A DNA stretch of 64,000 nt from the NCBI RefSeq assembly GCF_028713515.1, contig NZ_JAQTOD010000001.1, positions 186,001 to 250,000 of the forward strand. The letters are read 5' to 3'. This DNA is from Sulfurimonas sp. (GTDB taxonomy: Bacteria; Campylobacterota; Campylobacteria; Campylobacterales; Sulfurimonadaceae). The translations under genes and the position numbers were made by a program. How positions within the stretch are numbered: the stretch's first letter is position 1; the number at the start of each line of letters is the position of its first letter. This document shows positions 30,692-38,536 of this stretch, piece by piece. Under the pieces are notes generated by a model that had not been told where the DNA came from, searched no databases, and saw only the letters and a list, made by a program, of their open reading frames with translations.

Positions 30692-31867
30692 ATGAACTTG
30701 CAAAAGATAAAATCACTTACTCCAGAGATACTTGAAGAGCTAGGATTTGCGTGGCATACAGATGAAGATGGTAGTAGATATGTTAGTGATGAGATTATAA
30801 AGATATCCCAAAATGAAGCAGAAGCTTACTATGAGGCTATAAATGAGATTTATGATATGTATGCCGAGGCGGCTCAACATGTTATAGATAATAATCTTTT
30901 TTTTGAGCTTGGAATACCTTTTAATCTTATAGATGCAATTAAAAAAAGTTGGGAAAATGATGTTCATTGGCATATTTATGGTAGATTTGATGTGGCTGGC
31001 GGCATGGATGGTAAACCTATAAAACTAATAGAGTTCAACGCAGACACTCCAACTGCTCTTTTTGAGACAGCACTGCTTCAGTGGGCGCTTTTAAAGTATA
31101 ATAGCATGGATGAAGATAAGCAGTTTAACAATGTTTACGATGCTATTGGCGAAAATTTTAAAAGATTAATCACACTTTTTGATGATATCGAACTCTTTAA
31201 TGAGAGATATGATGGATGGAAGATACTTTTCTCGTCTGTTAGAGGAAATGAAGAGGAAGAGACTACAACAAGACTACTTCAGCAAATAGCAACAGATGCA
31301 GGTTTTAATACAGGTTTTGAGTATCTGCAAGATGTTAAATTTGATGAAAATGGAATTTTTGATAGAGACAACAATCAGTACGAGTACTGGTTTAAACTAT
31401 ATCCTTGGGAAGATATAGCTATTGATGAGCCAGAGTTGGCGACTATGCTAACAAATATCATGAACAACCAACAAGCAATAATTTTAAACCCAGCATACAC
31501 GCTGTTGTTTCAATCAAAAGGAATGTTAAAGATCCTTTGTGACTTGTTTCCTGACTCACCATATCTCTTAAAGACATCATTTGAGCCACTTAAAGGTATT
31601 AAGTATGTTGAAAAGAGTGTTTTTGGTAGAGAAGGTGCGAATGTAAAGATAGTCGACAGAGATGGAGCCGTGTTGGAAGAAAATGATGGACCTTATGGAA
31701 ACTACAAAAAAGTTTATCAAGAGTATGTTGAGTTCAACAGAGATGAAAAAGGTGCTAAGTATCAAGCGGGAGTATTTTTTGCCTATGAAGCTTGTGGGGT
31801 TAGTTTTAGAAAAGGCTCAGAAATTATGAATAATATGAGTAAGTTTGTCGGTCACGCTATAGTATAA
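30692..31867 (+). CDS. Glutathionylspermidine synthase-like ATP-grasp protein
   Basis: The 391-residue protein has the ATP-grasp C-C/C-N ligase features of the GspS synthetase domain (YGRFDVAGG, IKLIEFNADTPTALFETALLQW, YVEKSVFGREGANVKI near the C-terminus). It lacks the amidase domain of E. coli Gss. The true amide product is unknown; homologues are common in Campylobacterota beside UPF0323 lipoproteins, so the pair may act together at the envelope. The ribosome binding site is GGAGGGTGA. Confidence 0.85.
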   Translation: MNLQKIKSLTPEILEELGFAWHTDEDGSRYVSDEIIKISQNEAEAYYEAINEIYDMYAEAAQHVIDNNLFFELGIPFNLIDAIKKSWENDVHWHIYGRFDVAGGMDGKPIKLIEFNADTPTALFETALLQWALLKYNSMDEDKQFNNVYDAIGENFKRLITLFDDIELFNERYDGWKILFSSVRGNEEEETTTRLLQQIATDAGFNTGFEYLQDVKFDENGIFDRDNNQYEYWFKLYPWEDIAIDEPELATMLTNIMNNQQAIILNPAYTLLFQSKGMLKILCDLFPDSPYLLKTSFEPLKGIKYVEKSVFGREGANVKIVDRDGAVLEENDGPYGNYKKVYQEYVEFNRDEKGAKYQAGVFFAYEACGVSFRKGSEIMNNMSKFVGHAIV

Positions 31868-31920
31868 AATATGACCACAAGATTAAATTAGATGTATTTG
31901 AGAATGTTTATATCTTTATC

Positions 31921-31967
31921 ACAGTGAAAATTTTCAAAGATTAAAAACCATAAGAAAAATTCACTGT
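31921..31967 (+). terminator. Hairpin downstream of the GspS-like gene
   Basis: ACAGTGAA (31921-31928) pairs with TTCACTGT (31960-31967), with a further TTTTC/GAAAA inner pairing. No T tract follows, so this is a weak call. Confidence 0.35.
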
Positions 31968-32070
31968 AGTCAAGAGTAGAAAATTTTTTTAAGATGGATT
32001 GAATTTATCTATTGGAATAAAATACCAATTTAAATTTTATAACAATCTATCTTTTTTTAGTTAAAATTTA

Positions 32071-32571
32071 TTAGTTTGAAAAAGTTGCTTCTTCAACGAT
32101 TACTGAGTAGAAATAGCCATAACCAAAATCTTTATCAATAGCCACTTTTCCTTTAGCGGTAATATGATCACCCACTTTTGCCGATTGAGTATCTGATGTA
32201 AAAACTATATCACTAGTCTCTTTTGTACCACTGCCATCTTGGATATGAATCCAATTTTTGCCCATAATTGCTTCTGAAACTTTAACAACATTTCCATGAA
32301 TAGAGATAACTTTTCCGCTTAACTCACTTTTTTTTGCATAAAGATCAGCAATAGTAAGTCCTCCGCTAGCCTGTGCTTTTTCGTGTTGATGACCCTCGTG
32401 TCCTTGCTCAGGCTGATTTGCAGGCTGATTTAATTGTAATTGTTGTAGAGGTGCTTGAGCTTCTGTAGCTGGTTTTTGAGATGTCTTATTTGCCTCTTCA
32501 ATTTTATCGTTACATCCGCTGAGAGCAAAACACGCAACTAAACTTAGTGCAATAATACGACTTTGAATCAT
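32071..32571 (-). CDS. NrfJ-like lipoprotein with His-rich linker and OB-like domain
   Basis: The 166-residue lipoprotein has lipobox FALSGC (Cys 20). A Gln/Pro/His-rich linker (QGHEGHQHEKAQ) at about 55-70 is followed by a ~95-residue beta domain (LSGKVISIHGNVVKVSEAIMGKNWIHIQDGSG, KVGDHITAKGKVAIDKDFGYGYFYSVIVEEA). This resembles the OB-fold exported proteins annotated NrfJ, found near nitrite-reductase and other cytochrome c operons. It lies divergently next to the cytochrome locus, so a role in haem or metal supply or cytochrome maturation is plausible but unproven. Confidence 0.72.
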   Translation of the reverse strand: MIQSRIIALSLVACFALSGCNDKIEEANKTSQKPATEAQAPLQQLQLNQPANQPEQGHEGHQHEKAQASGGLTIADLYAKKSELSGKVISIHGNVVKVSEAIMGKNWIHIQDGSGTKETSDIVFTSDTQSAKVGDHITAKGKVAIDKDFGYGYFYSVIVEEATFSN

Positions 32572-32665
32572 TTTTTTTCCTTTTAATTTTATTGCAACAT
32601 ATTAACATTTATGACTTAAACTTTTCATAGAAACCTTGCTGAAATGGTATATTTGTTAAGATTTG

Positions 32666-32695
32666 TTGACATTATTTATTTAATTGTGATAAGAT
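32666..32695 (+). promoter_or_regulatory. Putative promoter of the cytochrome locus
   Basis: TTGACA (32666-32671), an 18-base spacer and TAAGAT (32690-32695) lie 67 bases before the ATG of the first cytochrome gene. A perfect -35 is unusual in this AT-rich genome. A second TATAAT (32735-32740) is closer to the gene. Confidence 0.55.
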
Positions 32696-32708
32696 ATTAT
32701 TATTAAAG

Positions 32709-32728
32709 AATAATCGTGCTGGATTATT
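32709..32728. promoter_or_regulatory. Inverted repeat in the leader of the cytochrome locus
   Basis: AATAATC / GATTATT arms (7 bp) around GTGCTG, just downstream of the predicted start of transcription and followed by a T run. It could be a regulator operator or an attenuator-like stem. Confidence 0.4.
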
Positions 32729-32761
32729 ATTTTTTATAATTCATCAATTTGGAGTTTAAGT

Positions 32762-33109
32762 ATGATTAACAAATTTATTGTATTAGTTGTTTTTGTATAT
32801 GGAACTGCACTTTTTGCAGGAGTGAACAGTGAGTCTGGTTCCGCTATTTTTAGTGAGCGTGGTTGCGCTATGTGTCATGCAAAAGATAATGATACTGTTG
32901 GACCATCTATTCGAATGATTGGGATTCGTTATAGCGGTAATGAAAATAAACTTGTTGCATACCTAAAAGGTCAAAGTCAGCCGATTGTTTATCCAGAGAG
33001 AGATGGGATGATGCGCCCTCAGCTTATGAAGATAGGAAATCTTTATGAGGATGAGTATCGTTCATTGGCACGATATATGATCCAAGCATTTATGCGTACA
33101 GATTTTTAG
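32762..33109 (+). CDS. Small monoheme cytochrome c
   Basis: The 115-residue protein has a Sec signal peptide (to about ..ALFAG) and one haem site CAMCH with VGPSIRMIG after it. A Met-rich stretch (RDGMMRPQLMKIG) supplies a likely distal Met ligand. It is a class I periplasmic cytochrome c and probably shuttles electrons between the inner membrane and the multiheme proteins downstream. The next gene starts 38 bases later. Confidence 0.9.
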   Translation: MINKFIVLVVFVYGTALFAGVNSESGSAIFSERGCAMCHAKDNDTVGPSIRMIGIRYSGNENKLVAYLKGQSQPIVYPERDGMMRPQLMKIGNLYEDEYRSLARYMIQAFMRTDF

Positions 33110-33147
33110 TAGATTAGATAGAATTTAGATTAAGGAAAACATGAGAT

Positions 33148-34368
33148 ATGTATAAAAAAATTACAAAATTGGCAGTAGTTCTTATGATAGCAAGTGGGTT
33201 TGTGTTTACGGAACTTGCAGTAGCTGGAAGTGAACCAGTTAAGGTTGTTGCTGCTCCAATAGAGCGCCCAGATTTTGAGCCAAATCTTAAAAGTGCCAAA
33301 AAGGTAGTTCATCCACCATATGAGATGGCAAAAGCAGATAAAGATTGCTCATTTTGTCATACAGAAAAAGATGGTAAAAGCGGTGCCTTAAAGATGGATA
33401 TGCCTGACCTTTGTAGTCAGTGCCATGAAGCAAAAGATAGCAAAAAATTTATACATGGTCCAGTTGGTGCAGGTGCTTGTACTGCTTGTCATGATCCACA
33501 CGAATCTAACAATATGAAGCTACTTCGCTTCTCAAATATAAATCAACTCTGCACATCTTGTCATGCAGACAAAGGTGTATTTTTGAAAACAACAAAGCAT
33601 ATTCATCCTCCAGTGCAAGATCAGTGCACAAACTGTCATGATCCTCATACAGAGAATTTTAAATTTCAACTTAAAGCGGATGGCAATAAGGATTTGTGTC
33701 TTATGTGCCATGTAGAGAAGAAAGAGCATTTGGCAAAAGTAACGCATAAACATGGTGCATTAGACCGACCTAAGAAATGTCTAGAGTGTCACAACCCTCA
33801 TGGAACAAACACTCCTAAAATGTTGGTTAAAGATACAGGCAAAGACCTATGTTTATCATGCCACAACAGCAAAATGACAACTGATGGTAGTAAGCTGACA
33901 AATATGGATCAGCATTTAAAAGACAATCCTGATCATCATGGACCTATTTTGTGGGGAGATTGTGCTGTGTGTCACAATCCTCATGGTTCAGATAATCTTA
34001 GAATGTTAAAAAAACCGTTTCCAGAAACATTCTATGCTAAGTTTGATGAAAAAAACTATATCTGTTTTGAGTGTCATGAGCCTGCAAAGATTCAAGATGA
34101 GATGACAACAACGGCAACAAATTTCCGTAATGGAGATAAAAATATGCACTTTATTCATGTTAATAAAGATAAAGGTCGTACTTGTAGAGCGTGTCATGAT
34201 TTTCATGGAACAAAAGAGTATCCACACCACTTGCGAACAAAAACAAGTTTTGGTGCGATTAATTTTCCAATTCGTTACATTGAAACTCCTACTGGAGGAT
34301 CGTGTGCTCCAGCGTGTCATGCACGACGCCATTACGATCGTAAAAAACCTATAGAAAATCTCAAGTAG
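33148..34368 (+). CDS. Multiheme cytochrome c, 11 CXXCH plus one CX3CH
   Basis: The 406-residue exported protein has a signal peptide (residues about 1-27, ..AVAGS) and eleven CXXCH sites: CSFCH, CSQCH, CTACH, CTSCH, CTNCH, CLMCH, CLECH, CLSCH, CAVCH, CFECH and CRACH. Several are followed by DPH/NPH, the 'doubled CXXCH' pattern. A twelfth candidate near the C-terminus has an extra residue (CAPACH). Extra His residues (THKHG, DHHGP) can give bis-His ligation. It is probably a periplasmic or outer-membrane electron conduit. The ATG at 33148 lies inside a second ATG context (see findings). It abuts the 8-heme gene with no gap. Confidence 0.93.
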   Translation: MYKKITKLAVVLMIASGFVFTELAVAGSEPVKVVAAPIERPDFEPNLKSAKKVVHPPYEMAKADKDCSFCHTEKDGKSGALKMDMPDLCSQCHEAKDSKKFIHGPVGAGACTACHDPHESNNMKLLRFSNINQLCTSCHADKGVFLKTTKHIHPPVQDQCTNCHDPHTENFKFQLKADGNKDLCLMCHVEKKEHLAKVTHKHGALDRPKKCLECHNPHGTNTPKMLVKDTGKDLCLSCHNSKMTTDGSKLTNMDQHLKDNPDHHGPILWGDCAVCHNPHGSDNLRMLKKPFPETFYAKFDEKNYICFECHEPAKIQDEMTTTATNFRNGDKNMHFIHVNKDKGRTCRACHDFHGTKEYPHHLRTKTSFGAINFPIRYIETPTGGSCAPACHARRHYDRKKPIENLK

Positions 34369-35400
34369 ATGAAACTCTTATCTACCCGTAAGAGGCTTGT
34401 GCCTCTTACATTTTTTTCACTTTTTTATTTAACCTCACTTACGCTTTCTGCTACTACACTTGAAATTATCCGTCCTCTTGCTAAAACTGTTATAGATGAG
34501 AGCGAAATAACTATTGTAGTTAAAGTTACAGATCCTCAGATTAGCAGAGTTGTCTTCACTGATGCGCAGGGAAATCAGTTTGAACGCGAGATAAAAGCAA
34601 ACAAACAGGTCTATTGTCAATCACTAAAAGCAAATCTTGGTGATAATCCTCTTAGCGTTGTTTCATACAAAGAGAAGGAAGTTAAAGAGAGTAAAACAAT
34701 TTCTGTCTATTTTCGCTCTGAGATTTCTCCTGGATTTCAAGATGAACCTTCGGGATTTAAAAAAAATCTTCTTCATAATGATAAAAATGAACAACTTTGT
34801 AAAACTTGCCATGTTATGAGCGACAAGCCGCGTAAAAAAGGTGAAATTGTTGAGAATCCAGAAGACTCCTCTTGCTATCAGTGCCATAAAAATTTAGTAT
34901 CACAAACTAAAGGACATGCTCCTGCTCTAAACTGGATGTGTACAGAGTGCCATACGGGAGAAAAGGGAGAGTATAGTAATGCAAAAGAAGATAAATCAAA
35001 ATATACAACTCCAGATCCAATTATGGATCGCTGTTTTGGCTGCCATGAAAATATCAAAAATGTTTGGTTTGCAAAAAAATCAGAACATGGACCTGTTCGT
35101 GATGGTAGATGTAATAGATGCCATAATCCCCATGGCTCAAATCAAGAGTTCTTTTTGCGCAAGTCGATTTGGGATCTGTGCACCACTTGTCACTCTGAAA
35201 AAGCAACTGGAGCTCATGTTATAAGTAGTTTTGTTAGAGGAAGCACTCATCCAACAAAAGGCGTGCAAGATCCTGCTCGTCCTGGAAGAGAGTTAGTTTG
35301 CTCAGGTTGTCATGATCCTCATGGGTCGGAGGGGATATTTTTGCTACGCTCAAAAGGTAAAACTGCTTTTAGTGTATGCGTTCGTTGTCACAAAAAATAA
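34369..35400 (+). CDS. Octaheme cytochrome c with N-terminal Ig-like domain
   Basis: The 343-residue protein begins with a signal (LTFFSLFYLTSLTLSA). A ~100-residue beta region (LEIIRPLAKTVIDESEITIVVKVTDPQISRVVF..) without haem sites looks like an Ig/cadherin-type fold. Eight CXXCH sites follow: CKTCH, CYQCH, CTECH, CFGCH, CNRCH, CTTCH, CSGCH and CVRCH, with NPHGS/DPHGS repeats. The beta domain could dock it to the outer membrane barrel or another cytochrome. It starts directly after the stop of the 11(+1)-heme gene, so the two are translationally linked. Confidence 0.92.
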   Translation: MKLLSTRKRLVPLTFFSLFYLTSLTLSATTLEIIRPLAKTVIDESEITIVVKVTDPQISRVVFTDAQGNQFEREIKANKQVYCQSLKANLGDNPLSVVSYKEKEVKESKTISVYFRSEISPGFQDEPSGFKKNLLHNDKNEQLCKTCHVMSDKPRKKGEIVENPEDSSCYQCHKNLVSQTKGHAPALNWMCTECHTGEKGEYSNAKEDKSKYTTPDPIMDRCFGCHENIKNVWFAKKSEHGPVRDGRCNRCHNPHGSNQEFFLRKSIWDLCTTCHSEKATGAHVISSFVRGSTHPTKGVQDPARPGRELVCSGCHDPHGSEGIFLLRSKGKTAFSVCVRCHKK

Positions 35401-35460
35401 ATAATTGTAATAATTGTAATAATATAAAGAAAATATTTTCTAATAAAACATTATTTTTTT

Positions 35461-35466
35461 TATAAT
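35461..35466 (+). promoter_or_regulatory. Candidate -10 element (distal) of the tetraheme gene
   Basis: TATAAT following an eight-T run, about 195 bases before the tetraheme ATG. If used, it gives a long leader containing the 35502-35519 hairpin. Confidence 0.35.
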
Positions 35467-35501
35467 TAATTTATCACATTGATTTACATTCATAAATAGA
35501 A

Positions 35502-35519
35502 CTCCCTTTCCCACGGGAG
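35502..35519. promoter_or_regulatory. Isolated GC-rich hairpin upstream of the tetraheme gene
   Basis: CTCCC / GGGAG with an 8-base loop is the only GC-rich element in the 260-base spacer 35401-35660. It could be part of a leader structure, or the terminator of the upstream cytochrome genes, although no T tract follows. Confidence 0.35.
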
Positions 35520-35591
35520 CGTGCTAAAACAACACTATATATTTTTATATTTTATTATAAAAACTAATATCTCCTATAACAAAAAAAGTTG

Positions 35592-35597
35592 TATACT
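35592..35597 (+). promoter_or_regulatory. Candidate -10 element (proximal) of the tetraheme gene
   Basis: GTATACT in an AT-rich context 64 bases before the ATG. The same GTATACT occurs in the promoter of the next unit (36468-36473). Confidence 0.45.
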
Positions 35598-35660
35598 TAA
35601 TAAAACATTAAGCATATCACTACTACAATTTAAGTACACAAAGTTTAAGGGAGGTGTACT

Positions 35661-36362
35661 ATGGTAACCTTTAAAAGGGTGGTGCAATCTATCGCAGTGA
35701 TAGTAGCATTGGGTTCGAGTGCTTTTGCAACATCAAATATTACGGCAACAAAACATAATCTTTCAGGTACTAGTACGGGAACAATTAAGTCTGATGCTGG
35801 GGATAATAATGACGAGATTTGTGTTTATTGTCATACTCCTCACGCCGCAAACACGGCTTTTGTTGGCGCACCATTATGGAATAAAGCAACTCCATCTGGT
35901 GTATTTACAATGTATGGTACTACTATTGGTGGAACAGCAACTGATGCAACGCCAAACAGCCCGTCTATGGCATGTTTAAGTTGTCACGATGGTGTTAGTG
36001 CAATTAACTCTATGGTTAATGCACCAGGCTCAGGTGGGTATGTTGCTCTTGGAGCTAATGTTAAGTTTGGTGCTACGGCTGCTGGGAGTGCGTTTGTAAT
36101 GCCTGCTGGAGTAACAGCAATCGGTACAGATTTGAGAAATGATCATCCAGTATCAATTACTTATGATCCAAGTAAAGCAGGGCTAAAAGCTACTGCAACA
36201 GCATTAACTGGTTGGGCTGGAGCAACGACTATCGCCAATCTTCTTAGAAACAGCAAAGTGGAGTGCGGTAGTTGTCATGATCCCCATGAAGCAACAAATG
36301 GAACATTCCTTCGTGTTGCAAATACAGGAAGTGCTTTATGTATAGGCTGTCACGCAAAATAA
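35661..36362 (+). CDS. OmcE-like tetraheme cytochrome c (candidate filament subunit)
   Basis: The 233-residue precursor has a signal peptide cleaved about after residue 23 (SSAFA). The mature part is rich in Gly, Ala, Ser and Thr and has four CXXCH sites (54-58, 105-109, 202-206, 227-231). Histidines are exactly eight: four in the motifs plus His32 (TKHN), His61 (TPH), His162 (NDHP) and His209 (DPH). All haems can thus be bis-His ligated with none spare. Size, haem number and the N-terminal His resemble OmcE of Geobacter, which polymerises into cytochrome filaments. A strong ribosome binding site (AAGGGAGG) and flanking promoter/terminator make it a separate, probably highly expressed unit. 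Confidence 0.88.
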   Translation: MVTFKRVVQSIAVIVALGSSAFATSNITATKHNLSGTSTGTIKSDAGDNNDEICVYCHTPHAANTAFVGAPLWNKATPSGVFTMYGTTIGGTATDATPNSPSMACLSCHDGVSAINSMVNAPGSGGYVALGANVKFGATAAGSAFVMPAGVTAIGTDLRNDHPVSITYDPSKAGLKATATALTGWAGATTIANLLRNSKVECGSCHDPHEATNGTFLRVANTGSALCIGCHAK

Positions 36363-36373
36363 TCTTCTTCATC

Positions 36374-36409
36374 TAGCAAATATCCACCTCTTCCGAGGTG
36401 GGTTTGCTA
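36374..36409 (+). terminator. Terminator of the tetraheme gene
   Basis: A strong nested hairpin: outer TAGCAAA / TTTGCTA and inner CCACCTC-TTCC-GAGGTGG. It begins 11 bases after the stop. Confidence 0.75.
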
Positions 36410-36443
36410 AAATTATCCATAATACTTATATTGTAAAACATCA

Positions 36444-36473
36444 TTGGCATTATCTTATGAAATTGTGTATACT
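36444..36473 (+). promoter_or_regulatory. Putative promoter of the NHL/PPIase/barrel unit
   Basis: TTGGCA (36444-36449), an 18-base spacer and TATACT (36468-36473) preceded by TGTG. The downstream ATG is at 36509. Confidence 0.55.
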
Positions 36474-36508
36474 CTATTTATTATGAAAATTAATGTAAGG
36501 AGATAAAG

Positions 36509-37576
36509 ATGATTAAGTTGGTGGTTTATAATTCAATGCTTTTTTTGGCATTGATTTTAGCAACTGGATGTGTTGCCCAAAAAGAGAAAATTACAGAGGG
36601 CTTTGTTGTTCCGGTGCTTCCGGAAGAACCAAGACTTTTTTATATTGCTACTTATACTGGAGAGCGTGATTTTGAGCAAGAGAGCACGCTTGATACTTTT
36701 ATAGGTGTTGAGGACGCTAAAGTGGCCAAGAGCATGGTGAAACCTTACGGCGTAGCTGCATATAAGGAAAAAATCTTTACAACTGATACCGCGCAAGGTG
36801 TTGTTTTTGTTATTGATCGAGCTACTAAAAAAGTATCTTTTTTGGGAGATAAGCCATCAGGTAAACTAGGGCTACCAGTAAGTATCGCTTTTGATGGTAA
36901 GGGACTTACTTATGTATCCGATGCGAAGTTAAAAAAAGTTTACGCATACGATGATAATGGTTCTGTTCAGAAAATTTTTGGTGTAAAGGATGAATTTACT
37001 CGGCCAACTGGAATTGCTATAAATAGAGATCTTGGATTACTTTATATAACTGATACACTCCAACATAATATTAAAGTTTATACTTTAGATGGAGTGATGG
37101 TTCAGACTATTGGAAAACGGGGAATAGAAGATGGTGAGTTCAACTATCCCACAAACCTTAGCATTGACCGCCGAAATGGGAATCTTATAGTTGGGGATAC
37201 ACAGAATTTTAGAATTCAGATTTTTGATAAAAATGGTAAATTTTTATCAAAGTTCGGAAAAGTTGGAGATAAGCCTGGCATGTTTGCTCGTCCAAAAGGC
37301 GTTGCAGTAGATAGTGAGGGTCATATTTATGCAGCAGATGCTGCTTTTAATAATGTTCAAATTTTTAATGATAAAGGAGAGCTTCTCCTCTATTTTGGCG
37401 GTGCCGGTACTACCCCTGGAACATTCCATCTACCGTCATCTCTTTATTGTGATGAAGAGGATAGGCTCTATACGACAGAAGGATTTAACTCAAAAGTTCA
37501 AGTCTTTCAATATATAAGTGAAGTTTGGAAGAAAAATCATCCAAATGAATATAAAAAACTTTTGGAGCCAAGATGA
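36509..37576 (+). CDS. NHL-repeat beta-propeller lipoprotein
   Basis: The 355-residue protein has a lipoprotein-type signal (ALILATGC, Cys 21; the lipobox has Ala at -3, so it is weak). About six NHL repeats follow, for example RPTGIAINRDLGLLYITDT, YPTNLSIDRRNGNLIVGDT and RPKGVAVDSEGHIYAADA, predicted to form a beta-propeller. It is 'protein-binding' rather than catalytic by appearance. The ribosome binding site is AAGGAGATAAAG. It overlaps the isomerase gene by 4 bases and has a paralogue at 40317-41345. Confidence 0.9.
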   Translation: MIKLVVYNSMLFLALILATGCVAQKEKITEGFVVPVLPEEPRLFYIATYTGERDFEQESTLDTFIGVEDAKVAKSMVKPYGVAAYKEKIFTTDTAQGVVFVIDRATKKVSFLGDKPSGKLGLPVSIAFDGKGLTYVSDAKLKKVYAYDDNGSVQKIFGVKDEFTRPTGIAINRDLGLLYITDTLQHNIKVYTLDGVMVQTIGKRGIEDGEFNYPTNLSIDRRNGNLIVGDTQNFRIQIFDKNGKFLSKFGKVGDKPGMFARPKGVAVDSEGHIYAADAAFNNVQIFNDKGELLLYFGGAGTTPGTFHLPSSLYCDEEDRLYTTEGFNSKVQVFQYISEVWKKNHPNEYKKLLEPR

Positions 37577-38517
37577 ATAGATTAGCTAAAAAAATTGTTG
37601 TTACTTTGTTGTTTGTGCTTACTTCTTCAGAGTTGTTTGCAGTAGTTGATAATGTAGTTGCAACAGTAAATGGTGTACCAATTTTAAAAAAACGAGTTGA
37701 TCGTGAAGTTACCGCTTTGATTCCTCAGGCGAGTTATCATGCTAATGTTGATGATGAAAAAATCAAAGAGCTAGAAAAAAAAGCAGTTGATAGTCTTATA
37801 AACAAAGAACTACTTTTTCAGTACGCTAAAAAACAGCAAATCTTAGTGTCTGATAAAGAACTTTCAGAGGCAGAAGAGGCGGTTGTTCGTGGATTTTCAG
37901 GGCGTAAAAATTTTCAACAAGCTCTAGCTCAGGCTAAAATACCACTAAGTGAGTTTCAAAATGAGTTAAAGACAGAGGAGTCTATCCGAAAGCTTTATGA
38001 GCAAAAAATTAAACTAACTTTTTCAGATGATGATCTTAAAGCCTATTATGAAAAAAATAAATATAAGTTTAAAGAGCCTGAAAAGATTGATGTTCAGATG
38101 ATTTATACTCGTAATAATCCAGAGGTAAAAAATGGAGGTCAGATTGCCAAAAAGCGAATAGATGAGGCAATGGCAAGTATTAAAAAAGGTGAAAATTTTG
38201 CAACTGTTGCATCTAAATACTCCAATGATATGACCCGTATTAAGGGCGGAAATTTGGGAATGATACATAAGGGCAGAATAGAAAATGCTATGGCAGAAAA
38301 AGTTGCTTTTGCTCTTAAAAAAGGAGAAACGAGCACTGTTGTTGAAACTGATGTGGGATGTTTTATTTTTCATCTTAACGGACGACAAGAAGCTGCTCAG
38401 CTTTCATTTGAAAAAGTCAAAGAGAGTCTTAGAGGTGAGCTAACTGCAAGTCGTGAGAAAGAGAAGATGGACTCTCTTTTGGAGTCTCTAAAAAAACAGG
38501 CAAAGATTAAAAGATAG
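37573..38517 (+). CDS. Periplasmic SurA/parvulin-type peptidyl-prolyl isomerase
   Basis: The 314-residue exported protein has a signal peptide (..SSELFA), a SurA-like helical chaperone region (VVATVNGVPILKKRVDREV..SLINKELLFQYAKKQ), then one parvulin domain (about 170-265: DVQMIYTR, AKKRIDEAMASIKKGENFATVASKYSND, GGNLGMIHKGR, FALKKGETSTVVETDVGCFIFHL) and a C-terminal helix. It probably folds or escorts an exported client, most likely the beta-barrel or cytochromes beside it. A PPIase (MccB) also accompanies the multiheme mcc operon of Wolinella. Confidence 0.92.
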   Translation: MNRLAKKIVVTLLFVLTSSELFAVVDNVVATVNGVPILKKRVDREVTALIPQASYHANVDDEKIKELEKKAVDSLINKELLFQYAKKQQILVSDKELSEAEEAVVRGFSGRKNFQQALAQAKIPLSEFQNELKTEESIRKLYEQKIKLTFSDDDLKAYYEKNKYKFKEPEKIDVQMIYTRNNPEVKNGGQIAKKRIDEAMASIKKGENFATVASKYSNDMTRIKGGNLGMIHKGRIENAMAEKVAFALKKGETSTVVETDVGCFIFHLNGRQEAAQLSFEKVKESLRGELTASREKEKMDSLLESLKKQAKIKR

Positions 38518-38536
38518 TTGATGTGAGCAACAATTT

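Noticed and set aside
35401-35660. Cyclic-di-GMP/cGAMP (GEMM) riboswitch upstream of the tetraheme cytochrome
   Set aside because: Considered because GEMM elements precede Geobacter cytochrome genes, but the conserved GEMM blocks are not visible; only one GC-rich hairpin is present. A covariance search would settle it.
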